Assembly (NCBI GenBank): GCA_963525745.1
Contig: CAURMH010000015.1
Coordinates: 1-28,675, forward strand
Length of the DNA stretch: 28,675 nt
Source of the DNA: CAURMH01 sp963525745
GTDB taxonomy: Bacteria > Pseudomonadota > Gammaproteobacteria > Enterobacterales > Pasteurellaceae
Direction of reading: 5' to 3'
The translations under genes and the position numbers were made by a program. The notes beneath the pieces are model-generated. The model searched no databases. It saw nothing but the letters and a program-made list of their open reading frames with translations, and had not been told where the DNA came from. Shown here piece by piece: positions 7,192-14,997 of the stretch (positions are counted from its first letter, which is position 1; the number at the start of each line of letters is the position of its first letter).

Positions 7192-8496
7192 ATGCAAGTA
7201 ATACTTTCCTTTTCTTCAGCCTCCGAAATTTGGGGGAAAAATGCCATTGTGAGTTTTCATCATGAACAGGCGGTTATTCATCTTAAAAACGATGAGAAAA
7301 TTGACCGCACTTTAGTGCAAAAAGCGGCGCGTAAATTGCGTACCCAAGGGATTTCCGAAGTCAAATTGTCAGGCGATAAATGGCGGGTTGAATACTGTTG
7401 GGCGTTTTATCAAGGGTTTTATACCGCAAAGCAAGATTATTCGATTGAATTTCCGCATTTAGATGATGACGCGCAAGCCGCTTTGCTGGCAAGAATTGAA
7501 TGTAGCGATTTTATTCGCGGCGTGATTAATGAACCGGCGGAAAGTTTAACGCCGATAACATTAGCCGAGCGCGCAGCCGAATTTATTACGGCTCAAGCCG
7601 CGCGTTATGCGGAAAAAAGTGCGGTCGATTTTCGGATAATTTCCGGTAGAGAATTAGCGCAGCAGGGTTATCACGGCATTTGGGCGGTGGGTAAAGGCTC
7701 GGCTAATTTGCCGGCGATGTTACAGCTTGATTTTAATCCGACAAATGATCCGACGGCGCCGGTGCTGGCTTGTTTAGTCGGTAAAGGGATTACTTTTGAT
7801 AGCGGCGGCTACAGCATTAAGCCGAGCGACGGGATGAGTACCATGAGAACCGACATGGGCGGCGCGGCGTTGCTGACCGGGGCGCTAGGCCTCTCGATTG
7901 CCCAAGGGCTGAACCGCCGAGTTAAACTTTATTTATGTTGTGCGGAAAATTTAGTCGGTCATCAGGCATTTAAGTTGGGTGATATTATTCATTATAGGAA
8001 TGATGTGAGTGTAGAGGTGCTAAACACGGATGCCGAAGGCCGGTTAGTGCTGGCTGACGGGCTGATTGAGGCGGAGGCGCAAGCGCCGGCGTTCATCATT
8101 GACTGTGCGACATTGACCGGTGCGGCAAAAGTCGCCGTAGGGAATGACTACCATGCAGTGCTTTCGATGGATGATAATTTAGTCAATGCGCTCAGCCGTT
8201 CTGCGTCGAAAGAGCATGAATTATTCTGGCGCCTGCCTTTCGATGAGTTTCATCGAATGCAGATGAGCTCGTCTTTTGCCGACATTGCGAATATCAGCAC
8301 GGTTCCGGTGAGCGCCGGTGCCAGCACGGCAACTGCGTTTTTGTCTTATTTTGTCAAAAATTATCGGCAAGGTTGGTTACACATTGATTGTTCGGCGACG
8401 TATCGAAAATCCGGTAGCGAGTTATGGGCGGTCGGGGCGACCGGTATCGGTATGTCAACATTGGCCGGTTTACTCATAAACACACAAAATTGGTAA
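7192..8496 (+). CDS. pepB: Peptidase B (M17 leucyl aminopeptidase family)
   Basis: The 434-residue cytoplasmic metallo-aminopeptidase removes N-terminal residues from peptides. The M17 signature NTDAEGRLVLADGL contains metal and catalytic residues. GKGITFDSGGYSIKPSDGM and MRTDMGGAALLTGAL hold further metal-binding Asp and the catalytic Lys, and CATLTGA follows. Length fits the PepB subgroup, shorter than PepA (about 500). ATG at 7192 has an AGGG ribosome site. Two perfect uptake sequences lie inside at 7304-7312 and 7617-7625. ndk starts 9 bases later, so the two are probably cotranscribed, an order also known in H. influenzae. Confidence 0.95.
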   Translation: MQVILSFSSASEIWGKNAIVSFHHEQAVIHLKNDEKIDRTLVQKAARKLRTQGISEVKLSGDKWRVEYCWAFYQGFYTAKQDYSIEFPHLDDDAQAALLARIECSDFIRGVINEPAESLTPITLAERAAEFITAQAARYAEKSAVDFRIISGRELAQQGYHGIWAVGKGSANLPAMLQLDFNPTNDPTAPVLACLVGKGITFDSGGYSIKPSDGMSTMRTDMGGAALLTGALGLSIAQGLNRRVKLYLCCAENLVGHQAFKLGDIIHYRNDVSVEVLNTDAEGRLVLADGLIEAEAQAPAFIIDCATLTGAAKVAVGNDYHAVLSMDDNLVNALSRSASKEHELFWRLPFDEFHRMQMSSSFADIANISTVPVSAGASTATAFLSYFVKNYRQGWLHIDCSATYRKSGSELWAVGATGIGMSTLAGLLINTQNW

Positions 8497-8505
8497 GGAG
8501 AGGAT

Positions 8506-8928
8506 ATGGAATACACATTATCGATCATTAAGCCGGATGCCGTACGTCGTAATTTAATCGGTGCGATTTTAGCGCGTTTCGAACAAGAAAATTTTGTGAT
8601 TGTGGCGACAAAAATGCTTCGTCTTACGCGTGAACAGGCCGAAGGCTTTTATGCCGAACACCAAGGTAAGCCGTTTTTTGACCCGTTAATTGAATATATG
8701 ATTTCGGCGCCTATTGTCGTTTCTGTTTTGGCGCGTGAAAACGCAGTGAAAACTTACCGCACTTTAATCGGCGCGACAAACCCCGAACAGGCGGAGGCGG
8801 GCACTCTCCGTAAAATATTTGCGCTAAATGCAAGAGAAAATTCGGTGCACGGTTCGGATAGTATTGAAAGCGCAAATCGGGAGATCGCTTATTTTTTCGT
8901 TGAAAATGAAATTTGCCCGCGTGAGTAA
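8506..8928 (+). CDS. ndk: Nucleoside diphosphate kinase
   Basis: The 140-residue enzyme moves the gamma phosphate from NTP to NDP through a phospho-histidine. It begins with the typical TLSIIKPDAVRRNLIG and has active-site H115 in NSVHGSDS, plus the closing SANREIAYFF. Length is standard. An AAGGAGAGG ribosome site precedes ATG 8506. A perfect uptake sequence lies inside the gene at 8756-8764. It is followed by a terminator shared with convergent rhlB. Confidence 0.97.
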   Translation: MEYTLSIIKPDAVRRNLIGAILARFEQENFVIVATKMLRLTREQAEGFYAEHQGKPFFDPLIEYMISAPIVVSVLARENAVKTYRTLIGATNPEQAEAGTLRKIFALNARENSVHGSDSIESANREIAYFFVENEICPRE

Positions 8929-8949
8929 CTATAAACCGGCCGAGTGAAA

Positions 8950-8971
8950 AGGCAGATTGCATCATCTGCCT
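8950..8971. terminator. Bidirectional terminator between ndk and rhlB
   Basis: Stem AGGCAGAT (8950-8957) and ATCTGCCT (8964-8971) has a six-base loop. The minus strand continues into TTTT; the plus strand continues CTTTAAT. It serves convergent ndk and rhlB. Confidence 0.75.
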
Positions 8972-9032
8972 CTTTAATCTAATTCAGTGTCTATTTGATG
9001 CAGTTGATAAACGGTATGTTTAGTATTGGCTA

Positions 9033-9041
9033 AAGTGCGGT
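9033..9041 (+). repeat. DNA uptake signal sequence (USS)
   Basis: Perfect AAGTGCGGT touching the last base of rhlB, downstream of the ndk terminator. Confidence 0.9.
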
Positions 9042-10267
9042 CATTTCACATGACGTTTATTGGTATTAAGTCGTTTTATTCGATAAGGCTTTGGAAGATC
9101 CGTAATCAAAGAAGCGGGATCATACTGGCTGACGGGAATTGTGTGTCCGATATAGGTTTCAATGGCCGGGAGGTTCATCGCATATTCCTCGCAGGCAAAG
9201 CTAATTGAAATTCCTTTTTCACCGGCACGTCCTGTGCGTCCGATGCGATGTACGTAATCCTCGCAATCATCAGGTAAATCATAATTAAAAACATGGCTTA
9301 CATCAGGAATATGCAGTCCTCGCGCAGCGACGTCCGTCGCCACTAAAATATCCAGCTCGCCGGTCGTGAATTGTTGCAATAAAGACAAGCGCTTTTTCTG
9401 GACCACATCACCGGTTAATAGTCCGACGCGATGACCGTCGGCAGCCAGATAGCCCCAAATTTCTTCGCAACGATGCTTTGTATTCGCAAAGACGATACAA
9501 CGCTCCGGCCATTCTTCTTCAATTAAAGTCAATAAAAGCGCCATTTTTTCTTGGTTTGAGGGATAGAATAATTCTTCTTTGATGCGATGTCCCGTTTTTT
9601 GCAACGGCTCAACTTCAATGTATTCGGGCTCATTCATATCTTCAAAGGCAAGTTCGCGCACTTTATAGGAAAGTGTTGCCGAAAATAACATGGTTAAACG
9701 TTCTTGCGGAGGGGGGCATTTTCGAAGTAAATAACGAATATCTCGAATAAAACCGAGATCAAACATGCGATCCGCTTCATCAAGAACTACCACCTGGATT
9801 TGTTCAAGACGAATTATGCCTTGTTTAACATAATCAATTATTCTCCCCGTTGTTCCGATTAAAATATCAACGCCGAAGGCAATGGCGCTTAATTGCTTCT
9901 CGTAGCCGTCGCCGCCGTAGGCAAGTGCGGTCTTTAAGCCGGTTGTTTTAACTAATGGTTCCGCATCATGGGCGATTTGTACCGCCAGTTCGCGTGTCGG
10001 TGCAAGAATAAGCGCTCTGGGTTGTTCGTCAAAACCGCCGGCCGCATGGGTTAAAAGGTGGTGAAAGGTGGCGGCTAGGAATGCCAATGTTTTTCCTGTT
10101 CCCGTTTGTGCCTGACCTGCCACATCTCTTCCGCTGAGCGTGATTGGCAAAGAGAGCGCCTGAATCGGGGTGCAGTAATCGAATCCTTTTGTCTGTAAGG
10201 CCGATAACACCATAGGATGTAACGGTAAATTGGTAAAACGTTGTGGAGTAAGATAATTTTTTTGCAT
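9041..10267 (-). CDS. rhlB: DEAD-box RNA helicase RhlB
   Basis: The 408-residue ATP-dependent RNA helicase is a degradosome partner of RNase E in enterobacteria. It has the Q motif FDYCTPIQALSLP, Walker A AQTGTGKT at 53-60, PTRELA, DEAD at 163-166, SAT in FSATLSYK, and helicase C motifs ARGLHIPDV and HRIGRTGRAGEKG. It follows E. coli RhlB closely throughout (for example FYPSNQEKM and FANTKHRCEEIWG) and ends with a short basic tail, somewhat shorter than E. coli's. A perfect uptake sequence lies inside at 9923-9931. It is the last gene of the pilA-to-rhlB unit, 47 bases after yacG. Confidence 0.95.
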   Translation of the reverse strand: MQKNYLTPQRFTNLPLHPMVLSALQTKGFDYCTPIQALSLPITLSGRDVAGQAQTGTGKTLAFLAATFHHLLTHAAGGFDEQPRALILAPTRELAVQIAHDAEPLVKTTGLKTALAYGGDGYEKQLSAIAFGVDILIGTTGRIIDYVKQGIIRLEQIQVVVLDEADRMFDLGFIRDIRYLLRKCPPPQERLTMLFSATLSYKVRELAFEDMNEPEYIEVEPLQKTGHRIKEELFYPSNQEKMALLLTLIEEEWPERCIVFANTKHRCEEIWGYLAADGHRVGLLTGDVVQKKRLSLLQQFTTGELDILVATDVAARGLHIPDVSHVFNYDLPDDCEDYVHRIGRTGRAGEKGISISFACEEYAMNLPAIETYIGHTIPVSQYDPASLITDLPKPYRIKRLNTNKRHVK

Positions 10268-10314
10268 TATTTTATTCGGATAAGTTCGTGATGTTTATGC
10301 CGTTATTGAGCCGA

Positions 10315-10509
10315 CTATTCGTCGTTAATATTCGGCGCCATGGCAAAATCCGCCTTTTCACTTGAAATGATTTTTTCTTCAGCGGCCCATTCGCCTAAGT
10401 CGATTTGTTGGCAGCGTTTGCTGCAAAACGGGCGAAAACGATTTTCAGGAATCCACTGCACCGGCTTACGGCAGATTGGACAAGGCACTTCTAAAATTTC
10501 ATCAGACAT
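10315..10509 (-). CDS. yacG: DNA gyrase inhibitor / zinc-binding protein YacG
   Basis: This 64-residue protein has a four-cysteine zinc site: CPIC (C10, C13) and FCSKRC (C29, C33), followed by the conserved IDLGEWAAEE. In E. coli YacG binds GyrB and inhibits gyrase. The ATG at 10509 overlaps the 3' end of coaE by 8 bases, so translation is likely coupled. The coaE-yacG pairing is conserved in gammaproteobacteria. Confidence 0.95.
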   Translation of the reverse strand: MSDEILEVPCPICRKPVQWIPENRFRPFCSKRCQQIDLGEWAAEEKIISSEKADFAMAPNINDE

Positions 10510-11122
10510 GATGTTTACCCGCTTCCTTGAGATAGAATTGATGTAATTCTAACACCTTTCGTTGTAAGTGCGGTAGATTTTCAGTGAGATTCCGGTCATT
10601 GTTGATAATATCGTCTGCCCATTGTAATCGGGCGGTTCGATCTATTTGTGCCGCCATAATTTGTTGAATTTGCGCGACATCGTTATGATCACGCCTGGCG
10701 GCACGTTCAAGTTGAGTTTCCGGTCGAACATCAATGACTAATATTCGTTGGCAAAGTTTGGTAAGATCGCTTTCAATTAATAAAGGTACCATCAAAATGA
10801 CATAAGGTGAGGTCTGACGGGCGAGTTGTATTAGCATTTCTTGTCGAATCGTCGGGTGCAGATGCTGCTCTAACCAGATTTTTTGATCCGGATGATTAAA
10901 CACGATTTCACGTAATACTGCGCGATCGAGCTCCCCTTTATCGGTTAATACTTCGGCGCCGAAATGTGTTGCAATTTCAGCAAGTAAGGGCGAATTCGGG
11001 CTAACCGCCTGGCGTGCGATCATGTCCGCATCAATGACCGGCACGCTAAGCGCGCGGAACAAATCGGCAATCGTGCTTTTTCCGCTACCGATGCCGCCGG
11101 TTAATCCTACGGTATAGATCAT
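10502..11122 (-). CDS. coaE: Dephospho-CoA kinase
   Basis: The 206-residue cytoplasmic P-loop kinase phosphorylates the 3'-OH of dephospho-CoA, the final step of coenzyme A synthesis. It begins MIYTVGLTGGIGSGKST with the Walker A loop at residues 9-16, followed by DADMIARQAV (substrate Asp) and VPLLIE; RAARRD forms the lid. Length is normal. It starts 12 bases after the pilD stop and overlaps yacG by 8 bases. A perfect uptake sequence lies inside at 10566-10574. Its place behind the pilus genes puts a housekeeping gene in a competence-type operon. Confidence 0.96.
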   Translation of the reverse strand: MIYTVGLTGGIGSGKSTIADLFRALSVPVIDADMIARQAVSPNSPLLAEIATHFGAEVLTDKGELDRAVLREIVFNHPDQKIWLEQHLHPTIRQEMLIQLARQTSPYVILMVPLLIESDLTKLCQRILVIDVRPETQLERAARRDHNDVAQIQQIMAAQIDRTARLQWADDIINNDRNLTENLPHLQRKVLELHQFYLKEAGKHHV

Positions 11123-11134
11123 CTGTTTTCTCCG

Positions 11135-11821
11135 TCAAATTATTTGGCTCCATACTACAAGAGTTGCTACGCAGAGAAAAGGTGCGAAGGGTAAATATTC
11201 CTTGGTTGGACGGAGGCGCTTTGAGACAGCGAAGAACAAAATACCCAAACCGCATGCAATGCAAAGCACGACAGGAAAGGATTCGATCGGGAGTAGCGAG
11301 CCGATACCGAGCATGAGCCAATAGTCGCCGCGACCCAATGCTTCTCGTCGGTAATACCATTTTGCCAACCAATAAAGTCCATAAAAAATGAGGAAAAAAA
11401 TGACCGCACTTTGTAAACTTAACGCTAGCGGCAATGGAGTGAGACCTTGCCATGCGCCCAGTAATCCTAAAGCACACAACCAAAGACAAAGTGTAGGTGA
11501 GATGAGTCGATAATGGGCATCAACAAGCGAAATCGTGATGAATAAACTAACTATCCCGCCGATCCAAAACGCGTGTAGCGGTTGTGGAAAATAAGCGTAA
11601 AGCAAGCAAAATCCGCAACCGAAACCGAAAAAATAAAGCAAAATATGACCGCACTTTGGCGTATCGGCGATAGCAAGGTAACCGTCGATTGACGCGGAAG
11701 GAAAGAGCATTCGATAACTTTCCTGTACGCTTTTTTGCAAATTGAAAAAAAATTGCCGGAAATATAACCAAACAAAAACGCCGCTTATGCCGCCGAGTAG
11801 AAAAAGAGCCAAATAAATCAT
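11135..11821 (-). CDS. pilD: Type IV prepilin peptidase PilD (short form)
   Basis: The 228-residue inner-membrane aspartyl protease cleaves prepilin leader peptides. It has several hydrophobic segments and the two catalytic Asp contexts: D101 in SLVDAHYRLIS and D166 in GRGDYWL (GxGD motif). The N-terminal cytoplasmic region with paired CxxC motifs, found in full-length PilD and linked to N-methylation, is absent; only one Cys (in PKCGH, encoded by an uptake sequence) lies in that loop. This short form is known in Haemophilus. Its ATG overlaps the pilC stop by 4 bases. Perfect uptake sequences lie at 11403-11411 and 11648-11656. Confidence 0.9.
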   Translation of the reverse strand: MIYLALFLLGGISGVFVWLYFRQFFFNLQKSVQESYRMLFPSASIDGYLAIADTPKCGHILLYFFGFGCGFCLLYAYFPQPLHAFWIGGIVSLFITISLVDAHYRLISPTLCLWLCALGLLGAWQGLTPLPLALSLQSAVIFFLIFYGLYWLAKWYYRREALGRGDYWLMLGIGSLLPIESFPVVLCIACGLGILFFAVSKRLRPTKEYLPFAPFLCVATLVVWSQII

Positions 11822-13038
11822 TGTACGACGGTGCCCATGTTAAAAATAGGTAAATACATGCCTAACATAATAATGCCGATTAAGCCGCCGATAATAACCA
11901 TGAGTAACGGCTCTAAAAGTTGCGAGAGGAGGTCGATTTGGTGATCCAGTTGCGCCTGATAATTCGTCGCAATGTTCTGTAACATTAAGGCGAGTTTGCC
12001 GCTTTTTTCGCCGATTTGTAACATTTGTTGCGCTTCCATTGGAAATAGGTCGCTGCTTACGCTTTCCGCCAAAGGATAACCTTGCGAAACCCATTGCAAA
12101 ATAGTTTGTACCTCCTGTTCCAATAGCACATCGCCTTGGATTTGCGTTGATTGCCAGCTTTGTCGGCGCGGTAAAAAAGAAGTGAGCGCCTGGTTGAGGG
12201 GGATGCCGGATTGCAACATAATCGCCAGACTTTGAGTAAATGTGACTAAACGGGATATTTGAGCAATTCCTCCCCAAACGGGCATGAGCATAATCAGTCG
12301 TTGTTTTTGTCGATTCAGCCATAACGAATGACGAAGCTGGTGACGTAATAGCCAAAAAGCGGCTATTGTGGCGAATATGACAAGCCAAAAGAAACGCTGA
12401 ATAAATTCCGATAAGGTTAATAATATGAACGTGAGTGTCGGCAAATCGGCAGCGTTAGTTTGATACATTTGGGCGAATTGCGGCACAATAAAAAGCAATA
12501 AGAGGAATGTCAGCGTTAATGAAATGCCGAGAACTAAGGCGGGATAAAGCATAATTTTTTGTAATTTACGCTGTAATTCTAGCCAATTTTGGCGGGAGGC
12601 GGCGATTTGTCCACAAACGGTAGGGAGTTTACCGGTCATTTCGCCGACTCGAATTAATTGGATTTCTTGTGTATTTAGATATTTCCCTTGAGTTTCAATG
12701 GCCTGAGAAAAAGATAAGCCGGCCTCAATATTTTCAATTAACTTACCGAGCCATTGATTAAGGGCAATTTGTGCACAATTCTTTTGTAAGATGTGTAAGC
12801 TGTTTTTGAGGGGAACGGCGGATTGTAATAGCATGGTCAGTTGGCTCAATAAACCGCAGATTTCTTTACTTTTGGGTTTAGTTGATAATTGCCAGTTACG
12901 CTGTAATTTTACCTTATGAAACCCACGAGTCATTAATTTGTGCTGCGCATCCGAAACGGAAGTGGCAATAATACTGCCTTTTTGATTTTGCCCGCGTTGA
13001 TTGACTCCACGCCAATAAAACAATTTTGCGTTGTTCAT
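11818..13038 (-). CDS. pilC: Type IV pilus inner-membrane platform protein PilC
   Basis: This 406-residue protein of the GspF/PilC family anchors the assembly motor in the inner membrane. Two T2SSF repeats are visible: LSQLTMLLQSAVPLKNSL and, in the second half, LVTFTQSLAIMLQSGIPLNQ, each with a following helical bundle and a membrane segment. The C-terminal membrane helix includes LLMVIIGGLIGIIML. Length is typical. An AAGGAG ribosome site precedes ATG 13038, which overlaps the pilB stop by 4 bases (ATGA). It needs PilB, PilA and PilD from the same operon. Confidence 0.93.
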   Translation of the reverse strand: MNNAKLFYWRGVNQRGQNQKGSIIATSVSDAQHKLMTRGFHKVKLQRNWQLSTKPKSKEICGLLSQLTMLLQSAVPLKNSLHILQKNCAQIALNQWLGKLIENIEAGLSFSQAIETQGKYLNTQEIQLIRVGEMTGKLPTVCGQIAASRQNWLELQRKLQKIMLYPALVLGISLTLTFLLLLFIVPQFAQMYQTNAADLPTLTFILLTLSEFIQRFFWLVIFATIAAFWLLRHQLRHSLWLNRQKQRLIMLMPVWGGIAQISRLVTFTQSLAIMLQSGIPLNQALTSFLPRRQSWQSTQIQGDVLLEQEVQTILQWVSQGYPLAESVSSDLFPMEAQQMLQIGEKSGKLALMLQNIATNYQAQLDHQIDLLSQLLEPLLMVIIGGLIGIIMLGMYLPIFNMGTVVQ

Positions 13039-14444
13039 GTCGTCTCCTTAGCATGACCTAACACGCGTTCTATTTCGGCCATATCCGTGATTCCCTGTTG
13101 TACTTTTTCTAAGGCGCTTTGATACAAATTATCAAAGTCTGTTTGATACTGTCCTTTTTCTCGAAATAAAAATTGATAAATGCCTGTTCGGCCTGCGTAA
13201 CCTTGATGGCAATCGCATAAACTCGTTGAATTTTGACCGCACTTTAGGCAACGTTTTCGCACTAATCGTTGTGCGATGACGAGAAGTAGGCTGCTTTCGA
13301 TTTCATGAAGCCGAATGCCTAATTGTTGTAGGCGTGATACGGCGGAGGCTGCGTCATTGGTGTGTAACGTCGAAAGGACTAAGTGGCCTGTTTGCGCGGC
13401 GCGTAAGGCCATGGCGGCGCTTTCCTCATCACGAATTTCGCCAAGCATGATGATGTCCGGATCCTGCCGTAAAAATGTGCGTAATAAACGGCTGAAGTCT
13501 AAGCCGATTTGCGGATTGATCTGACTCTGGATAATCCCTTTTAGCTCAATTTCAATCGGATCTTCCGCCGTCATGATGTTCTTTTCGGGGCGATTGAGCC
13601 ATTGAAGTGCGGTATATAATGAAATACTTTTTCCGCTGCCCGTCGGGCCGGTAACAAGAATTAATCCCTGCGGTTGGCTTAGCGCCTGTTGAAATTGTGT
13701 TTGTTGTTCGAGTGTCATGCCGAGTTCGGCAAAGCTGAGTTGTACCGGCTTATTTTGTTGCGCACGTAGAACGGCTTTTTCGCCGAAATGGGTCGGTAAG
13801 GTGGAGAGACGAAAATCCAATATATCGGAAAAGGTCGTTTTAAACTGAAAACGCCCGTCTTGTGGCAAGCGTGTTTCGCTAATATCTAGCTTGGCGAGGA
13901 GTTTTAAGCGCGAAATGAGACGATTTGCCATCGTCTGGGGGACGGGTGACTGAGAGTGTAAAACGCCGTCGATGCGGAAACGGATTTGTAATTCCTGCTC
14001 TTGTGGCTCCAGATGAATATCGGACGCTTTTTGTTTAAGTGCCGATTCAAAAATATTATCCAGCAGTCGAATAACCGGCTCGTCTTTGTTTTGATCGGTG
14101 TTTTGAGCCGCTTCTGTTTCGTCATGTTGATAAAAGGTGATTTGCTCTTCCGGTTTAAATTGTTGCGGCGTTAGTCGTTGTAATAAATGTTTAAGCTGAG
14201 ATGTATCGACCGGAACGGGCTCAATTAATTTTCCGGTTAAAAAAGCAAAGATTTCACAAGCGGATAAATTTGAAAGCGAATCAATCGCAAGCCACAAGGT
14301 GGTGTCATTTTCCTGCACGGGGAGAGCAAAATAACGCAACAACAGTTCTTGTTGCGTTTTGTTACTCTCCCACAACGTTTCCGAAATGGAGAAAACTTCG
14401 CCTCGTTGTGATGTGAGGCGAGGTGGAGACAATGAGATTTCCAT
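13035..14444 (-). CDS. pilB: Type IV pilus assembly ATPase PilB
   Basis: This 469-residue GspE/PilB-family hexameric ATPase powers pilus extension at the inner face of the membrane. Walker A GPTGSGKS lies at 266-273, the Asp box around 294-300, Walker B DPDIIMLGEIRDEE at 328-341 and the His box STLHTND near 358-364. The zinc tetracysteine is C399, C402, C410 and C412. It is shorter at the N-terminus than Pseudomonas PilB (about 565). Its ATG shares one base with the pilA stop (TAATG), so it depends on pilA translation. Perfect uptake sequences lie at 13236-13244, coding the LKCGQN of the zinc motif, and 13605-13613. Confidence 0.95.
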   Translation of the reverse strand: MEISLSPPRLTSQRGEVFSISETLWESNKTQQELLLRYFALPVQENDTTLWLAIDSLSNLSACEIFAFLTGKLIEPVPVDTSQLKHLLQRLTPQQFKPEEQITFYQHDETEAAQNTDQNKDEPVIRLLDNIFESALKQKASDIHLEPQEQELQIRFRIDGVLHSQSPVPQTMANRLISRLKLLAKLDISETRLPQDGRFQFKTTFSDILDFRLSTLPTHFGEKAVLRAQQNKPVQLSFAELGMTLEQQTQFQQALSQPQGLILVTGPTGSGKSISLYTALQWLNRPEKNIMTAEDPIEIELKGIIQSQINPQIGLDFSRLLRTFLRQDPDIIMLGEIRDEESAAMALRAAQTGHLVLSTLHTNDAASAVSRLQQLGIRLHEIESSLLLVIAQRLVRKRCLKCGQNSTSLCDCHQGYAGRTGIYQFLFREKGQYQTDFDNLYQSALEKVQQGITDMAEIERVLGHAKETT

Positions 14445-14878
14445 TATTTACAAAATCCCGCCGGAAATAATTCTTTATCCGCCGTAGAGCAGCTGGTTGT
14501 CCAAGTGACGCCGTTTTTTGCATCTCCCGCCGCTTTCATGGCATAAGTAATGCCGTCCAATGTGCCGTTTCCGGTCACGGTAATTGTGCCCGCAGAAGTT
14601 TTAACGGATTTAATATACCCCTTCGCGGTGGTAATGTCTGCGGCGATGCCGTTGGAGCCGGCGGTGCAATCGGCGGTTTTTCCTGTATTGTATACGCACA
14701 GCTCGACATCGGATTTATAAGGCGCGGAGGCTTGTAATAATTCTGTGATAGCGGCTTTTTTGGTATAGTTCTGATAGGATGGAATCGCGATGGTGGCCAA
14801 GATTGCAATAATGGCAATCACAATCATCAATTCGATTAGCGTAAACCCTTGTTGCGGGCGAGAAAAAGTCAGTTTCAT
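14444..14878 (-). CDS. pilA: Type IV major pilin PilA
   Basis: The 144-residue prepilin has an 11-residue leader, MKLTFSRPQQG, cleaved before FTLIELMIVIAIIAIL, the classic class-IVa N-methylated helix with Glu5. The next part, PSYQNYTKKAAITELLQASA, is nearly the same as that of H. influenzae PilA from memory. C-terminal cysteines (TTSCST and AGFCK) are placed to form the D-region disulfide; a second pair (ELCVY, TADCT) lies in the middle. ATG at 14878 is chosen over a TTG 18 bases upstream because it has an AAAGGA ribosome site and gives the usual leader. It is the first gene of the minus-strand operon, under the CRP-S site at 14967-14988. Confidence 0.96.
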   Translation of the reverse strand: MKLTFSRPQQGFTLIELMIVIAIIAILATIAIPSYQNYTKKAAITELLQASAPYKSDVELCVYNTGKTADCTAGSNGIAADITTAKGYIKSVKTSAGTITVTGNGTLDGITYAMKAAGDAKNGVTWTTSCSTADKELFPAGFCK

Positions 14879-14946
14879 ATTCGTATTTCCTTTCAATAAT
14901 CAATCGCCGTAAATGGCGTCCGCATTTTGTCGGAAATGGAAACGGC

Positions 14947-14952
14947 TATAAA
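14947..14952 (-). promoter_or_regulatory. Candidate pilA -10 element
   Basis: TTTATA on the minus strand, about 70 bases before the pilA start. A transcription start near 14936-14940 would place the CRP-S centre (14977.5) about 38-42 bases upstream, the class II activator position. There is no good -35 hexamer, as expected for an activated promoter. Confidence 0.45.
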
Positions 14953-14956
14953 GTTG

Positions 14957-14965
14957 ACCGCACTT
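14957..14965 (-). repeat. DNA uptake signal sequence (USS)
   Basis: Perfect ACCGCACTT lying between the candidate pilA -10 and the CRP-S site, in the short pilA/ampD divergent region. Confidence 0.9.
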
Positions 14966-14966
14966 T

Positions 14967-14988
14967 TTTTTCGATCAAGATCACAGAA
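14967..14988. promoter_or_regulatory. CRP-S (Sxy-dependent) competence site for the pil operon
   Basis: TTCGA-TCAAGA-TCACA at 14970-14985 has CRP spacing (5-6-5). The right half is a perfect TCACA. The left half has C-G-A in place of the canonical TGTGA, the change that defines CRP-S sites needing Sxy/TfoX in Pasteurellaceae. T- and A-rich flanks (TTTT before, GAAATAAAA after) also fit the CRP-S consensus. Its distance from the candidate pilA start is right for class II activation. It lies only about 10 bases from ampD's ATG. Confidence 0.7.
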
Positions 14989-14997
14989 ATAAAAATA

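Noticed and set aside
9026..9208. A 60-codon plus-strand open frame at the rhlB 3' end.
   Set aside because: It is antisense to the well-conserved end of rhlB and has no family features.
14897..14997. A longer pilA starting at TTG 14896.
   Set aside because: That start lies on top of the AAAGGA ribosome site for ATG 14878, which gives the standard prepilin leader.
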